A stretch of DNA of 64,000 nt from Progne subis subis (taxonomy: Eukaryota; Chordata; Aves; Passeriformes; Hirundinidae). The position numbers and the translations under genes are program-made. The notes below the pieces were generated by a model. That model worked only from the letters and a program-made list of their open reading frames with translations, did no database searches and had not been told where the DNA came from. The stretch is from contig JAKJHU010000062.1 in assembly GCA_022316685.1 (NCBI GenBank), positions 62,001-126,000 on the forward strand, written 5' to 3'. This document shows, piece by piece, positions 15,001-24,100 of this stretch. Within the stretch, counting starts at the first letter, position 1. Every line of letters starts with the position of its first letter.

Positions 15001-17613
15001 CAGTTTTCTCTCAGCTATAGCTATATCTGTTTTAGCATGTTCTTCTGAATCAGGAGTGGGCTTTGGAAATCAAACTCCATCTCCCCTCACAGTGCTTTGG
15101 TATGTATTTCAAAGGTACAGACTGAGCCCCTTTCCCACAAGATTAAACTGGAAGGTGAGGGCTGGTCTGAAAAAAAAGTGGTGGTCACAAAAAAAGTGTG
15201 AGCACAGGGTCCTTAGCGTGAGCTCTTTGTTCCTGCAGATCCATTGCCTAAATTTGCTCCCACTAAATGCAGCCCAGCTGAGTTTTTGTGCTCCATAGAT
15301 ACCCACACACAGTGCAGTTGGTCATGGAAACCACAACATTGCTTTCTACCTTCAGATACAAGTGGTGTTGACTCAATAGGAGTATGAATAGCGATGCTTT
15401 CTGTAAAACCCAGTCCCAGAAATTAAGAGACACATTGAGGTTTTATTTGACTAGAAGTCTAAAACTTCGTGCTGCTCCTTAGTCCTGTCTGACAATCACA
15501 CTTCCAGCTCCAAGCAATGCACTCACCTCCAGTGCAAATCTCCTTACAACATCTCATCTGACAAGGCACATTGGTTATAACATCACTGCTGAATGCAAAT
15601 TCTTGTGTCAAGGTTCAAATATATTTCTGTGTCACGTTCGATAAACTTTAACCATTCTGGTTATCCCTCCTTCAGAAAGAGTTGTGGGTAAATAAACATA
15701 TAAACCCCCTCCTTAGTTCTTTTTCCCTACAGCAGCAGCTCTCAAAGAAACTCTCTAGTACAAATATTGTCATAATATTTTACATCTTCTGTGTGTTTAT
15801 GCCCCTGGATTTTAAATGGCAAGATGAAAACACTTTTTTTTTTTTTTTCCCCCCCCCAGGAAAACTGTATAGTTAAACTACAATTTGAAATGTTTCTGAA
15901 TACCTTTGGCACAATTTTGTTTACTGGGTTTGCAACAGTCCCAGGTGTGCAGTGGTGGAAAGACACTCCTGACTTAGGGCTGGGACAAAAAGGTACACAT
16001 GATTTCACTATTCTCCTCTGTCAGTGCTGGTAAGAAGATATTTCACCACATATTTCTGGTAAATAAAGGCAATTTTAAGACATAGGAAGGTTGATAATGA
16101 AGGTTGAAATTGGTAGAAATAACCTGCTGTATCTGCGTATTGTTTTCTTAATTAACACATTAGGCAAAACCTGAAGCAGACTTCTTCATGACTTAGAGCT
16201 ATCTTTAATAATTTCATTCTGACTCAGCAGGACCTAATCAGAACCCAAACAGACAGGTTTTCTAAGTTCCTCCAAGAATACATTAGTTATATCGGTTTGG
16301 GTTCCAGATGACACAACTTCTTTAAAGAGAAAGAAACTGAGCTGAAATATTATTGCTTTTCTATTTCTGGAGCTAATAAGCTGATTCCTGACTGGCTAAT
16401 CTGTGACTGAAGTTTTATTCATCAAGGGGATTGGTTTGTCATTGTGGCAAATGGAGAAGCAATGATTATATTATGGTACAAAATCTGTTTAATACAACTC
16501 ATCTTCTGTGTCAAAACAAAACCATTCAAAATTTATAGATTTCAGGGCAGCTATTGCTCATGTCATTGGCTGTACTGGAAGCTGGAATGATATCTGAAAG
16601 TAGATCTGTGTTTGAGTGAGGAAAAAACCCAGAAATAAATACTGTGCACGATGAAAATAACAGGGTAAGGTCGAAGACTCATTTCCAGTGTAACTCAAAT
16701 CATCTCGCCATTGTGTGGCGATTTTGAGACCTCACCCAAGAGAGTGTCAGCATCTTGGAAATGAGGCAGAGGCAGCAGGCAAAGCTTTGTGCTGCCTGCT
16801 GCGCCCCGTGTCCCGAACAGGGAGCGATGCTCCTCCGAGGTGCAGCTCCCACCAGCAGGCAGGCACAGCTACACCGTGAGGCTCAAAGCAGGGACCTCCC
16901 ATCACCTCCAAGAAAAACTTCTTGTGGCTGGGAGAGACGTAGATGAAGTGGCAACACCTCTGCAGTTTCGTTTCAAAGTCACCTCATGCAGAGTTCTCTT
17001 GAACGAGGAATATTTCAATAATGCTTTAATAATATAGCACTCGAAACATGCAGACTGCGATACAACATTGCTTTGGGGAGCCCAGGAGACAACCAGGGCT
17101 GCCACCTTAAAAAACAATCTGTGCTGACAGCTGCCTGTGGTATCCATCTGCCAGCGCTCTGCTCTCAATTTCAGATGGAGCAAAGAGAAAGACAGAGGGG
17201 CTTTTTAGGATGGGTCTTGAAGATCTCATAATATGCAAGCCTCAGCCAACAAATTATATTTGGTGACCGCCATACGTTAGGCAAATACAGATCTGAAGAA
17301 GATTTTCTTGTGACTTAAAAATATCTCTAATAATATCATACTGACGCAGCATGACCTAATAAGAACTTAAAAAGGGATCATTCATAAAAAAAAAAAAGAA
17401 AGAAAGAAAGAAAGAGAGATTTTCTAATTTCTATTCCTACTGGAATATGCAAAAACTCTTACTCTACCTTTATACCTCCACAACACAACTGTTTTTCCTT
17501 AGACGCGGATGATTCGGATTTGAATGAAGATCGGTCCACAGGCACGATTGTGTTGTTGGAGAAAAAGTGAGCATGTTCTTTTGATGAGATCTCCATGATG
17601 GTATCCTCTGCCT
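1..17613 (-). CDS. SLCO1C1: SLCO1C1 gene model, partial (start exon to exon 14; 3' end outside window)
   Basis: Solute carrier organic anion transporter 1C1 (OATP1C1), a 12-membrane-segment plasma-membrane transporter. Family knowledge: it carries thyroxine and conjugated steroids, notably at the blood-brain barrier. Coding parts (minus strand, 5' to 3'): 17596-17468, 14461-14320, 13525-13393, 12772-12651, 12333-12187, 11138-11040, 10264-10019, 9162-8998, 7417-7222, 6249-6084, 5109-4928, 1314-1250, 39-1. Splice phases match at every junction and give 610 codons without a stop. Visible family marks are the OATP signature ([13 protein letters not shown]), a ten-cysteine Kazal-like extracellular loop, and the 65-bp exon typical of the family. 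Recalled human OATP1C1 aligns along the whole length, including its N-terminus (SSKE, CCG). Lying directly downstream of PDE3A also fits SLCO1C1. A single exon compared alone could be confused with SLCO1A/1B; the whole set could not. Confidence 0.95.
40..1249 (-). other. SLCO1C1 intron 13
   Basis: 1.2 kb between exons 13 and 14. A T-rich run lies at about 1111-1128. I see no other gene or recognisable repeat; the overlapping short frames at 94-705 have no protein-like features. Confidence 0.8.
1250..1314 (-). CDS. SLCO1C1: SLCO1C1 exon 13 (65-bp small exon)
   Basis: This exon is invisible as an open frame, but its 65 bp match the invariant small exon of OATP genes. It encodes [20 protein letters not shown] plus VL, against [21 protein letters not shown] in my memory of the human protein. 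It joins exon 12 through a split Arg codon (phase 2) and exon 14 through phase 1. Acceptor ttttag, donor GTAAGT. It lies 3.6 kb downstream of exon 12. Confidence 0.95.
1315..4927 (-). other. SLCO1C1 intron 12
   Basis: This 3.6-kb AT-rich intron holds short A-runs, and small open frames at 1797-2107, 3321-3539 and 3697-4068 that look random. I see no recognisable element. Confidence 0.8.
4928..5109 (-). CDS. SLCO1C1: SLCO1C1 exon 12
   Basis: This 182-bp exon, residues 516-576, begins [12 protein letters not shown], holds the last four loop cysteines and a second glycosylation candidate (NCS), then membrane segment 10 ([29 protein letters not shown]). Acceptor cttccag, donor GTAAGA; phase 0 in, 2 out. 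Confidence 0.96.
5110..6083 (-). other. SLCO1C1 intron 11
   Basis: About 1 kb. An A-run of about 18 at 6024-6041 lies close behind the exon 11 donor. Nothing else recognised. Confidence 0.8.
6084..6249 (-). CDS. SLCO1C1: SLCO1C1 exon 11 (Kazal-like loop)
   Basis: This 166-bp exon, residues 460-515, carries most of the Kazal-type cysteine-rich extracellular loop between membrane segments 9 and 10: [20 protein letters not shown] and [19 protein letters not shown]. Six cysteines lie here and four in the next exon, giving the ten conserved in the family. NGS is a possible N-glycosylation site. Acceptor ttccgcag, donor GTAAGG; phase 2 in, 0 out. The open frame continues past the donor into intron. 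Confidence 0.96.
6250..7221 (-). other. SLCO1C1 intron 10
   Basis: About 1 kb, AT-rich. No feature seen beyond the flanking splice sites. Confidence 0.8.
7222..7417 (-). CDS. SLCO1C1: SLCO1C1 exon 10
   Basis: This 196-bp exon, residues 395-460, starts [20 protein letters not shown] and continues through [20 protein letters not shown] to [15 protein letters not shown]. It covers membrane segments 8 and 9 and the start of the large extracellular loop. Acceptor aatttcag, donor GTATGC; phase 1 in, 2 out. Confidence 0.96.
7418..8997 (-). other. SLCO1C1 intron 9
   Basis: 1.6 kb. A T-run at 7799-7812 and purine-rich sequence around 7865-7985. No gene recognised. Confidence 0.8.
8998..9162 (-). CDS. 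SLCO1C1: SLCO1C1 exon 9
   Basis: This 165-bp exon, residues 340-395, encodes [20 protein letters not shown] and [20 protein letters not shown], covering membrane segment 7 and the conserved KYIEQQYG loop. Acceptor cttgcag, donor GTAATG, phase 1 on both sides. Confidence 0.96.
9163..10018 (-). other. SLCO1C1 intron 8 (GC-AG type)
   Basis: 856-bp intron that begins GCAAAG at 10018 and ends with a normal cttgcag acceptor before 9162. GC-AG introns are a small known minority processed by the major spliceosome. Nothing else is seen in it. Confidence 0.85.
10019..10264 (-). CDS. SLCO1C1: SLCO1C1 exon 8 (OATP signature), ending at a GC donor
   Basis: This 246-bp exon, residues 258-340, begins DSVTISPKD and carries the OATP superfamily signature [16 protein letters not shown] at the start of membrane segment 6. 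It then carries the long cytoplasmic loop ([31 protein letters not shown]). The acceptor is tttctccag. The only exon end that keeps the frame with the next exon (phase 1, ELAK joined to DFLPSL) is 10019. There the intron starts GCAAAG, not GT, so this is a GC-AG intron. No GT in a usable position replaces it. Confidence 0.92.
10265..11039 (-). other. SLCO1C1 intron 7
   Basis: 775 bp, more GC-rich at 10380-10560 than the other introns. The open frames on both strands there (up to 170 codons) follow base composition; none shows a conserved motif. Confidence 0.75.
11040..11138 (-). CDS. SLCO1C1: SLCO1C1 exon 7
   Basis: This 99-bp exon encodes [20 protein letters not shown] followed by [12 protein letters not shown] (residues 225-258), membrane segment 5 and the following loop. 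Acceptor attccag, donor GTAAGT, phase 1 on both sides. It was found by reading, not as an open frame, and joins its neighbours without a gap in the alignment. Confidence 0.95.
11139..12186 (-). other. SLCO1C1 intron 6
   Basis: About 1 kb, no recognisable feature. Confidence 0.8.
12187..12333 (-). CDS. SLCO1C1: SLCO1C1 exon 6
   Basis: This 147-bp exon, residues 176-225, reads [20 protein letters not shown] then [20 protein letters not shown]. It is membrane segment 4 plus the highly conserved GETPIQPLG loop of OATPs. Acceptor gcacacag, donor GTAAAA, phase 1 on both sides. Confidence 0.96.
12334..12650 (-). other. SLCO1C1 intron 5
   Basis: 317-bp intron; nothing besides splice signals. Confidence 0.8.
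12651..12772 (-). CDS. SLCO1C1: SLCO1C1 exon 5 (first large extracellular loop)
   Basis: This 122-bp exon is too short to stand out as an open frame; I found it by reading between the flanking splice sites. It encodes [20 protein letters not shown] followed by a Ser/Gln/Lys-rich stretch, the poorly conserved extracellular loop after membrane segment 3. NST is a likely N-glycosylation site, also present in the human protein. Acceptor ctaaacag, donor GTGAGA; phase 2 in and 1 out fits both neighbours exactly. Confidence 0.94.
12773..13392 (-). other. SLCO1C1 intron 4
   Basis: 620 bp, AT-rich, no feature seen. Confidence 0.8.
13393..13525 (-). CDS. SLCO1C1: SLCO1C1 exon 4
   Basis: This 133-bp exon, residues 91-135, contains [20 protein letters not shown] and AMPQFFMG. 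It covers the second membrane segment, the charged loop and the start of the third. Acceptor ctcaaag, donor GTAAGA. The length and phase (1 in, 2 out) are those of the SLCO1 family. Confidence 0.96.
13526..14319 (-). other. SLCO1C1 intron 3
   Basis: About 0.8 kb with T-runs at 14094-14108 and 14260-14284. The latter is a pure 25-nt tract 35 bp from the exon 3 donor. Confidence 0.8.
14320..14461 (-). CDS. SLCO1C1: SLCO1C1 exon 3 (first membrane segment)
   Basis: This 142-bp exon encodes residues 44-91, including [18 protein letters not shown] and [20 protein letters not shown], the strongly conserved first transmembrane segment and loop of OATPs. Acceptor ttttcacag, donor GTATGT; it enters in phase 0 and leaves in phase 1. 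A 25-nt T tract lies only 35 bp into the downstream intron (14260-14284), and the acceptor side is also A/T homopolymeric. Confidence 0.96.
16157..16275 (+). repeat. Diverged direct repeat, copy A
   Basis: Shares order and sequence with 17273-17430: TTAGGCAAA, then GA-rich sequence, GACTTA, and a 39-nt core (16206-16244 against 17328-17366) with 34 identical positions by eye, then TTTTCTAA. I do not recognise the family. It could be an old dispersed repeat or a local duplication. Confidence 0.65.
17273..17430 (+). repeat. Diverged direct repeat, copy B, with A/GAAA tract insertion
   Basis: Second copy of the repeat at 16157-16275, ending about 40 bp from the donor of the SLCO1C1 start exon. 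Relative to copy A it contains an extra A12 plus (GAAA)n tract at 17386-17415, a typical polymorphic microsatellite. Confidence 0.65.
17468..17613 (-). CDS. SLCO1C1: SLCO1C1 start-codon exon (exon 2)
   Basis: The acceptor (tgctttag) precedes 17613, followed by 17 nt of 5' UTR. The start codon is at 17596-17594, in strong context (A at -3, G at +4). The frame encodes 43 residues beginning MEISSKEH, ending CCGGIK at 17468, before donor GTAGAG, phase 0. This is the cytoplasmic N-terminus; SSKE, the basic/serine stretch and CCG line up with human OATP1C1. Upstream codons in the same frame belong to the intron, not to the protein. The 5' UTR begins in at least one further exon upstream. Confidence 0.95.
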
Positions 17614-18838
17614 CTAAAGCAGAAAACATGGAGAACACTTTAAGAGGGCATCCCATTAGCTCAGCCTCAAAAGCTCATCATGTGACAGCAGCACCCCGCT
17701 GGACTGTTTTCCCAACAACAGCAATTACCAACTTTTACAACAGAATCTGACCAGTGCACTGGATGTTAATTATGGAAATTTGCAATCCACTTGCCTATAA
17801 TAATGGAGATTAAATCATACTCAGCAAACAGCCATCCTCCTCATACTCCAGCTATCATCAATGTGATCTCATTAAACATTTGACCAAGCATTGCCAGCAG
17901 ACTAAACAAGGCTCATTATCATTTTAAACAACATTTCTGAAGTCCACATGCAAATTCACGTTTCTAGATGTGACCAGGTCTGCAGAGATTTCTCAGCGCT
18001 GATCTCTGAATTTCCCATATATCTGGGACATTAAGTAATTAGATCAAAGCAAATCTATCCCTGTTAATGAGGCACTTGAATTGTTTTAGATGGAAACATT
18101 AGCTCTAATCGTCAGTTGTCAGCTAATGAGTTACACAAGAATAAAGTTCCCTTTACCATTTTATATAGAGTCTTAGGGCTCAGCAGTCAATTGTTACAGG
18201 GAAAATGTGAATTTGTTTCTTTGCAGGTAAATACAGAGAAGTAAAGAAAACCCAAATACTGCACTTGGAAAACAAAATATATCAGTAATTCTTAAATCTC
18301 TAGTTACATACTGCAGTACTTTGTTTTTAGTTTCAATCCCTAAATCAGATCTGAAAATATTTACGAAATCAGCTTCTGTGTTCACTTTTAGGCAGTCCTG
18401 CTTTACAGAACTGCTGCCTGAAAATAGGAATAGGAAAAGTTCCTTGTTTTTCATGTTTGTCTGAAGACACAGATCTTACATAAGTTAAAAATATGTATGG
18501 TTTTATGTAGAGGTATATACCTCTGGATACATTGCATTTTCATGGCTTCCCAAAGAGGCTTTTACCAGAAATACAAGTGAAAATACCAAAAGTATATCTT
18601 TAGATGGTAAGATTTGCTCATAAGCTCTGTTCATACACGAACAAGACAAAAGTTCTCTGCTTGTGGCACCAAAATTTTCACTGAGATCTCCCCATCATTT
18701 GAAAGAAGAGCTGTGATGACATGTCAGAGAAATATTTGCATTTTGCACTCTCCTGACAGGAACACTAACATATTTCTTTATCAACACTAAAGAGCATAGA
18801 GATTTTTTTTTCAATTAAAAAACAAAACAAAACCAAAC

Positions 18839-18877
<39 letters not shown>

Positions 18878-19962
18878 TGCTTGCTGAACACTTATAGCAC
18901 CTATTCCTGTTCTGCTTCTCATTTTCTTGATGTCATGAGAAAAGTCACACAATCTCTCTCTACCCCACCTTTGAAGCTGTACAATAGGGAACGACAGCAA
19001 CTTGCATGAGGATAAATCCTTTTATGACAATCACATAAGGTGTGCTGCCATGCAAGCACATCATATAGCCTCTTCCTTTTGGGTTTGAAATGCTCTGCGT
19101 GTTTACAGCAATTTTGGGATGAAAAAAACCTCAAAAACTGGAAAACATTCATCACAGCTAAGTGAATTGTCCTTATCTCTGAGCAAAGGAGCTTCCAGCT
19201 AGAGAAGGTGTGGCAGAGGTGTAGAGTGTCTCCTCCACTGCACCACATATGCAGGAGGTGGAATATGATAAACTGATGCTTGAGAGCAGCGTGCAAGCTT
19301 GTGTTCCACTGAGCTGAAACAAATCTCAAATGGACAGCAGAGCTTAAACAGAAATAATGCTCCAATTATTGCAGTATGGAAATCAGTTAGCTTTTACTGT
19401 CTGACTGTCAAACTGAAGAGTGCAAGGAAGGCCTGGTATCCATGCAGGCTCTACAGGTTTGAACATATCCCCAGCTGCTCTTGTGGCATGGCTTTAAGGA
19501 GGTTGGTAGTTTTCAGAGTATCTCAGAGCATCAGTTTGGTTGCCCTGACAATGCCTGTGATGGAAACGTTTGACACAAGACAGAGTGCAGAGAAATGCAC
19601 CCAGTGGAACCACAACCAACTGCACCACCAGTTTTGTTTCCTTCCCCTTTAGGGCAGCCAGGATACACAGGGCTGTTTCACTGCAATCACAAATTCCCCA
19701 CTCAAATTCTTTTGGCACTGTTGGCGTTACAGTGGGAGTATTCCTGATGGACTGTCAGTTCCAGTGGGAGGTGACGGACATCTCTGGTTTTATCCAAGGA
19801 AATACCTGGCTGGTCAGGATGGTCTCCTACTGAATTTGGTATAGTGATACCCAGTCAGGTTGTTACTGTATTTGGGATATCATATTTCTCTAGTGGCATA
19901 GAAAATGAGGACAGAGTCTAAACATTTCCTTTCCAAACATAGCAGGAACGCCAGAAAAATGT
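17614..19962. other. Upstream of SLCO1C1 start exon (5' UTR intron), no gene seen
   Basis: AT-rich. The only striking element is an uninterrupted run of 35 T (18842-18876). The frames at 18919-19365 and 19299-19833 show no motif, repeated residue pattern or splice-compatible coding signal. Confidence 0.65.
18842..18876. repeat. Poly-T tract, 35 nt
   Basis: Longest homopolymer in the window, with A-rich sequence just before it (18818-18840). It may be the tail of a minus-strand insertion, but I recognise no retroelement body next to it. The exact length is prone to sequencing error. Confidence 0.8.
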
Positions 19963-21125
19963 AATCATAGAATCATAGAATTGTTTAGGTTGGAAAAGAC
20001 CCCTAAGACCATTGAGACCACCTGCAGACCCAGCACTGAGATGTCCACCACTAAACTCTGAGTGACACATCCACCAATCTTTAAAATACCTCCAAGGATG
20101 GTGACTCAACCACTTCACTGGCAGCCTGTTCCAGTGCCTGACAACCCTTCCAGGAAAGAATTTCCTGGCATGCAATCTAAACCTCCCTGGTACAACTTGA
20201 ACCTGTTCTCTCTTGTCCTATTGCTCGTTACTCAGGAGAAGAGCCTGACCCCCCTTCCTCACTACAGCCTGCTTTCAGGGAGTTGTAGAGAGCCTTAAGG
20301 TGCCCCCTGAGCCTCTTTTTATCCATGGTAAACACCTGCAGCTCCCTCAGCTGCTCCTCACAGGACTTGTGCTCCAGACCCCTCCCCAGCTCCACTGCCC
20401 TTCTCTGGACACATTCCAACACCTCAATGTCCTTGCAGTGAGGGGCCCAGAACTGAACACAGGATTTGAGGTGTGGCTTCACCAGTGCTGAGTACAAGAG
20501 GGCAATCACTGCCTTGGTCCTGCTGGCCACACTACTGCTGATACTGGCCATGATCCCATTGGCCCACTCCTGCTCATTTAAGATTTCTTTCTTGACAAGT
20601 GTCCAGCCTTTCCTGACCCCTTTGCCACTCAGAACTGCCTCCCAAGGACCTCTGTCAACCAGTTTCCTAAACAGGACAAAGTCTTCCCTCCAGAAGCCTG
20701 AAGGGGCAGTTTGCTGAGCTACCCTCCTTACTTCTCCAGGGATTAAATCTCTTTCATTTCATGATGGCTGTGCCCTAGACAGCTTGTAAATGCCACATCA
20801 CCTGCCAGTCCTGCTCAGCTCACAAACAGGTCCAGTGGGACACCTGCCCTCATCGGCTCTGTCACCAGCTGTGTCAGGCAGTTTTCTTCCACACACACCA
20901 TGTCCCACCGTGACATTTGCCTTGCTGGCCTTCCCACTGACTCCTACCCATTAACAGCTGTCCTTGTTGGCACTGTCATTAAGCTCTAGAAATCAAAACA
21001 CTCCCTAACATACTCCCTACCCCACTGCCTCTCCCTCTGTGCCTGTCCATCCTGAAGAGTTTATGACCATCCACTGCAGCCCTCCAGCTGTGCTTCATCA
21101 CATCTACAACCCCTGAGGAAGTCCA
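19963..21125 (-). mobile_element. CR1 non-LTR retrotransposon, 5'-truncated and internally deleted
   Basis: The 3' end is at 19963, where the plus strand reads tandem AATCATAG units, the reverse of the CR1 terminal ATTCTATG repeat. On the minus strand the element encodes, in order: a piece of the endonuclease (AAVDGHKLFRMDR, about 21030-21080); the endonuclease-RT linker ([14 protein letters not shown], about 20620-20665); then directly the end of the reverse transcriptase and C-terminus ([59 protein letters not shown]), and RVVRHWNRLP near the 3' end. Most of the RT, including the expected FADD catalytic region, is missing. Stops and frame changes show the copy is dead. The 5' edge is approximate. 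Confidence 0.9.
20228..20700 (-). pseudogene. CR1 ORF2 remnant, RT core deleted in frame
   Basis: Continuous open minus-strand frame of about 155 codons running from the linker ([20 protein letters not shown]) across the deletion point near 20560-20575 (KKEILNEQE joined to ANGIMAS) into the RT thumb/C-terminal region, with a stop at 20228-20230. Family knowledge: a full CR1 ORF2 has several hundred more residues between these blocks. It cannot encode an active reverse transcriptase. Confidence 0.8.
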
Positions 21126-24100
21126 GGTGGGTGACACTCTGCCTGAAGGACAGCTGCTGCCCACGCTCACACCTTGTCCCTGACAGTCTCCTGGGCTCAC
21201 AGCTGGGGCCCAGACCCCTCCTTCCATCCCTGGCTCCAGCTGCCTGGAGGTGTGGGAGCCCTCCCTGGCGGCTCTGCTCTCCATCCCACCAGCAGCACGC
21301 CCGGCAGCTCACCTGTGACACAGCCTGGGTGGCAACGGCACTCACCGTCCCGAGGGTTGGCACGTGGACCTGTGCCCGATGGTCAGGTGCTGAGCATGCA
21401 TTCAGCAGGCTAAGACACCTCCAGGCAGTTCCTGAAGTGTCCCTTCACTCACCCGAACTCCGGGCAGTGAGAAAACATCCTTCCCCCCTCTGGAAACTCC
21501 TCCACTCTGCAGTAAGCCTCCTTAGCCATGCCTTTGCTGTGTGTCAGCCCACAGGCACAGGAGCTGCGCTTGCTGGGCTGAGTGGGCACAGAGGACTCCT
21601 CACCCATGAACCCAGCTAAAAGACATCCTCTAAGAAAAGTGAGGCAACAAAAAGAAGAAGAAAAGCCAAGTCTTACCTGGCAGCAGGAATCCGCAGAGAA
21701 GGTGCCTACCAGCTTTCATAGGTAAGCTTCCTCCACTGCTTATGCAAACCCACACTTGCATGCACAGGCACTGGTCCCAGCTTAAAAGAGGGAAAAATTG
21801 GAGGGGAAAACTTCCTCTTAGAAATGACCCTGTCTGCGGATGTACATCTTACACTGGAGGTAGAGAAAGAAGAGGAATGGGGGTGGGGGAACTTGTTTGG
21901 TCTCTTGTTTTCTCTGAGCATTTGCTGTTTGTCTGCCCCCCATCCTCCTCCCCCAGCACCTCAGGTCTTTCTTCCTCGGTCCCCTCCTATCAATTCCAGG
22001 ATGCTGGGCACACCAGCAAAGCAGAGATGCTGGGTGCCCTAGATGGGAGTCATGAAGAGCATTTAAACAGCTCCCAGGGGGTATTTTTCTTTGCAAGTTG
22101 CTGTAAGTTTGATGAGGCACGTGACAAAGCTTTGTGGAGAGGAAAAAAAATAAACCCAAAACTCTGATCTTATTAATTGCTTAATTCCAGGAAACAAAAG
22201 AATTCAAGCGGGAATGTACTTGGGGGAAAAAAAAAAAAAAAAAAAAAGAAAACGGGGAATGTGCGAGAGAAGACAGGCTGGAGGGTGAACAGGTGACTCA
22301 CAAACACTTCTTATCCAGTCCCTGGTCCTTCCTCTTACACCCAGTATGCCCTGCTCCCCAAAATCCACAGGACAATGTCCCTATCAACATGAAAAAAACC
22401 CACAAAAACCAGAGTGAAAAAGATCCATTAAGGGGGAGGACAGAATTGCATGGGAGAGTCAGTCAAGTCCTTTGCCACAAGGAAAGGAAAGGAAAAGTTT
22501 GAGGACTTCATTCCCACCCTGAGTTTTTCCTGCCACAGGGTCAGAGCTGCTGAAACATTTATTTGCAAGTTTGGGGTAAAGGTGAAGAACATGACTAGTA
22601 CCCGCTGGAGTTTGCTGAGCTGACAGAGGCTGTAAATTCCATCTTCTGCTACTTCTGCTTTGATTATATAAACAGAAAAGGTATTAAAGTTAAAATTTCT
22701 TCTTCCTTTTCCCTTCTTATTCCCTCCCACCCTCTGCAGTGCAGCAGGTTCCCATGGCAGCTAAAACCTCACTCACACAGCCAAACACAGAGTAGGCTCC
22801 TGCATTCCTAGATTTAATACAAATTATTATCCTTTCCTTTGTTACTTCGCCATTTTGGGTTCTTAATGCAGCTGGAATTTTATTACACTACTCATAATTC
22901 ACTTTTGTATTTTTAAAGTATCTTGTATCCTTCTTTGGTTTGGAAACTTGAAAATCTATTTTCCCCTTTTCTAAGAGATATCAGCGTGCCTAATAGTCCA
23001 CAGTAATTAGTGATTAGGAGACTTAGTGATTATGAGCTCTTTCAGCCTCTTTGAGAGAACAGCTTCCAGGCCATTTCCTACAATTATTAGGGAAACCAAG
23101 TTTACACAATACAGGATCTGTACTAGTTTTGCACGACCTTTGATCTTCACAGCTGACCTTGCTGCTTTCAAAGATTTCTGACACAAATTCCAGTTATTCT
23201 GCCACTGTCCTATAAAATAAGTGAAGTTTCATCATCAGATTCGTAAATTTGTTTAAAAAATCCCTTAATCCCGTAATCTTCCAACACCCCATTATGCTAC
23301 AAACTGTATTGATAAGCCCCAGAGCCTTGTCCTCCACACTTAAAAAAAAAAATACGTATGGACTGGTTTTATGACCTTTAGAAAGCAGCAGTGCTTTGAA
23401 GAACAAGGCCCATGAGATTTAGTGCAATCCTCTCATCTTTCCTGGATTTTTGGTTCATTGTAAAACCTCAGGTTTTTAACACAGCTGGTATTTTACTCAA
23501 ATTTCGCTACAGAGCCTTCTCTGACTTCCTTATAGGTGTTGATAATCTTGACTGGAACATCCCCAAAACCACTCGGGGGAGGTATTTCTCATTATGGAAA
23601 GTTTTGTTACACCTCCAGAAGAGAGTCACCATTCCTTTATGAACTAATTATGACAGCACTCATGTCCTCCACAATGCTTTTCAAGATGCTCAGAGTAGAT
23701 GAATACCGGCTCCTCTCTAAAATTCACTAAATTAATCTGACAGAAAAGTATGTCTCAGCCAGGCAGGAATTTCTTAGTCTTCCAGGCCTTGCAGGCCATG
23801 GATGTCACATAGAAAGGCAATGCAGTACATCACCTACCACAATTCACTACCAGGGACTGAGACATGAGAAACAAATCTCTGCCCTCTTGCTTGTCACTTT
23901 TCAGCACCTCCCACAGCACGGTGACACAAAACCCATTGGAAGCTTGCTAGACAATCAACCAGGCAAGAAAGGTTTTGCTTCCCTGGAGTCCTAAAAGAAA
24001 CTGCCTACTTACATACACTTATTCTGTGATTGGAACAAAGCCTTTAAAGCAGCTACAGGACAAAGAATGAGACTGTTCCTTGAGGTCTATTTTCTTTACA

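Larger units (their letters stand above)
14462..17467 (-). other. SLCO1C1 intron 2
   Basis: 3-kb intron. It holds a T15C9 tract (15834-15857) and two copies of a diverged direct repeat (about 16157-16275 and 17273-17430), the second interrupted by an A/GAAA-rich insertion. No exon recognised. Confidence 0.8.

Noticed and set aside
15834..15860. Perfect-looking 3' splice acceptor (T15C9 then AGG) on the plus strand
   Set aside because: It is antisense to SLCO1C1 and no coding frame or donor goes with it, so it is a simple homopolymer tract.
1..17613. Assignment of the transporter to SLCO1A2 or SLCO1B instead of SLCO1C1
   Set aside because: The N-terminus (SSKE, CCG), the loop sequences and the position directly downstream of PDE3A all favour SLCO1C1.
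21131..21619. 162-codon plus-strand frame just past the CR1 copy
   Set aside because: GC-rich composition with another long frame overlapping it, no recognised domain; possibly more of the repeat's degraded flank.
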